Origin: Bacteroidota bacterium
GTDB taxonomy: Bacteria > Bacteroidota > Bacteroidia > Bacteroidales > B18-G4
Direction of reading: 5' to 3'
NCBI GenBank assembly: GCA_030635045.1
Contig: DAOVZP010000095.1
Coordinates: 1-6,575 of the forward strand
DNA: 6,575 bases
Position 1 is the first letter of the stretch. Every line of letters starts with the position of its first letter. This document shows positions 5,642-6,575 of the stretch, one piece after another. Position numbers and translations under genes: made by a program. The notes beneath the pieces were generated by a model. It had not been told where the DNA came from. It searched no databases and worked only from the letters and a program-made list of their open reading frames with translations.

Positions 5642-6575
5642 TTAGAAGTATGCGCGTATTTGCAAACTGCCCACATGAACTATCGGTATTTCCGGTGCTT
5701 TACGCCCGTCATAGATAAGGCTTAATTGCAGGTGGTCGGAAAGGTTTTGCTGGTATGACACGTTCCAGGTGCCGTTTTTCCCGGTCTGCAAGCCTTCCAG
5801 CATTTCAAAGCTCAGCGAAGTGTTTTGATCTCCATTATAACTGATATCGATGTAGTTAGCCTTAACAAGCAGAGTGCCTTTGTTTACTATTCTATAGTTG
5901 ATCTCTGTGCCAAGGTCACGTATCCGGGATTGCTCCCCACCAACCTTATTTATATTGTCACGATAGCGGAAGCGGAGACTGATACGTAAAGCGGGGCCGG
6001 GTTGGTAGGAGAGTTCCGGTAGAAATTCTAAATAATCGATATCGTAATCCCTGGAAGCAAAGAAGTCCGAAACGCTGGCTTTACGTCCCTTTTCCCCTCC
6101 CAGGTTCAGTGTGAATGAGGAGATGAAGTTCCAGCGGAGGTTGATCCCTCCCTGGAAAATGGTTCTTGTTTCAAAACCGTTTAGCATATATGCCTTGTTA
6201 CGGTTACGAAGCAAGTTTATATCCAGGCCATATTTTGGGTTGGTCTTATTAAAATAAAGGGTATTCCTGAATGAAGAGTTAAGGGATATGAGCGAGGTAT
6301 CAAGGATCTTATCTTCACGAATAAAAGGGTTGTAAGCAATATTCAGGTCGTCGGTGGAAGTCTTATGCTCAATCCTGAACATGGTTTGATTTTGCCAGCG
6401 GGAAAGAAACTTCAGAAAGCCGTCCTTGCTGTTCCAGACAATAGCGGGCATGATATTCAGTGCCTCCCGGAATTGGTTGGTGTAGGTCTTGGTGTATTCA
6501 TTGCTGGGGGTGAACACCCGGATGTAATTGGCCTGGTCTTTAAATGGCGCCACTTCGAATTCATTTAATTGTTCC
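5642..6575 (-). CDS. Unnamed beta-strand-rich protein, probable outer-membrane barrel (C-terminal 310 residues, start outside the window)
   Basis: The frame is open from base 6575 to the stop at 5644-5642 and has no convincing start inside the window: the GTG at 6553 is preceded in frame by Glu-Gln-Leu-Asn-Glu-Phe-Glu without a stop, so it reads as an internal Val. I do not recognise a named family. What is visible is a long run of segments with alternating hydrophobic and polar residues separated by short turns rich in Asn, Gly, Asp and Lys, for example LQLSLIYDG, SLSFEMLEGL and LRISLRFRYRD. The protein ends in LQIRAYF; a terminal Phe after an alternating strand is the usual end of an outer-membrane beta-barrel. 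Two Trp-containing segments (PAIVWNS and FLSRWQNQT) lie near the left limit of the known part. It sits on the same strand as porP but 272 bases away, so it is probably a separate transcription unit. A surface or secretion-related role is possible from location only. Confidence 0.8.
   Translation of the reverse strand, partial: EQLNEFEVAPFKDQANYIRVFTPSNEYTKTYTNQFREALNIMPAIVWNSKDGFLKFLSRWQNQTMFRIEHKTSTDDLNIAYNPFIREDKILDTSLISLNSSFRNTLYFNKTNPKYGLDINLLRNRNKAYMLNGFETRTIFQGGINLRWNFISSFTLNLGGEKGRKASVSDFFASRDYDIDYLEFLPELSYQPGPALRISLRFRYRDNINKVGGEQSRIRDLGTEINYRIVNKGTLLVKANYIDISYNGDQNTSLSFEMLEGLQTGKNGTWNVSYQQNLSDHLQLSLIYDGRKAPEIPIVHVGSLQIRAYF

Noticed and set aside
6551..6553. GTG as the start of the rightmost gene
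   Set aside because: The frame remains open upstream to the window edge and the protein would lack a signal peptide; the GTG is an internal Val codon.
1..6575. CRISPR array, tRNA, rRNA, insertion sequence or toxin-antitoxin genes
   Set aside because: No spaced direct repeats, cloverleaf sequence, transposase motifs or terminal repeats were seen; the window is filled by the T9SS genes and one partial barrel-like gene.

Overview
The window comes from a Bacteroidota genome. All recognised genes lie on the minus strand and form the core operon of the type IX secretion system (T9SS) and gliding-motility machinery. In transcription order (right to left) they are a PorP/SprF-family outer-membrane protein, gldK (porK), gldL (porL), gldM (porM) and the first 94 codons of gldN (porN). 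This is the gene order of the porP-porK-porL-porM-porN cluster of Porphyromonas gingivalis; Flavobacterium johnsoniae has gldKLMN. The phylum assignment rests on this machinery, on AT-rich leaders without a clear Shine-Dalgarno sequence, and on candidate promoters whose -7 elements fit the Bacteroidota consensus TAnnTTTG. I cannot name the genus.

Layout: 6575-5642 is the C-terminal end of an unnamed beta-strand-rich protein, probably an outer-membrane barrel, that starts outside the window. 5641-5370 is a non-coding gap with a candidate promoter, a short hairpin and a near-perfect AT-rich palindrome. 5369-4368 is porP/sprF. 4367-4261 is a 107-base gap with a second candidate promoter. 4260-2878 is gldK, 2824-2021 gldL, 1958-303 gldM and 282-1 the gldN start. 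Gaps from gldK to gldN are 53, 62 and 20 bases with no convincing terminator, so these genes are probably co-transcribed.

How the parts work together, from knowledge of the family: GldL and GldM form the inner-membrane motor driven by the proton-motive force. GldM spans the periplasm and contacts the periplasmic ring made of the lipoprotein GldK and GldN under the outer membrane. PorP/SprF-type proteins are outer-membrane accessories of the same export and surface-adhesin pathway. The charged residues known to matter in the motor (GldM Arg9; GldL Lys34, Glu52, Glu62 in this numbering) are all present, and nothing looks frameshifted or decayed, so the system appears functional.

This is a well-described system and I see no wholly new one. 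The points most worth a second look are a threefold repeat in the cytoplasmic tail of GldL, the unnamed barrel-like protein upstream, the loss of the catalytic cysteine in the FGE-like domain of GldK, and the two candidate promoters that could uncouple porP from gldKLMN.
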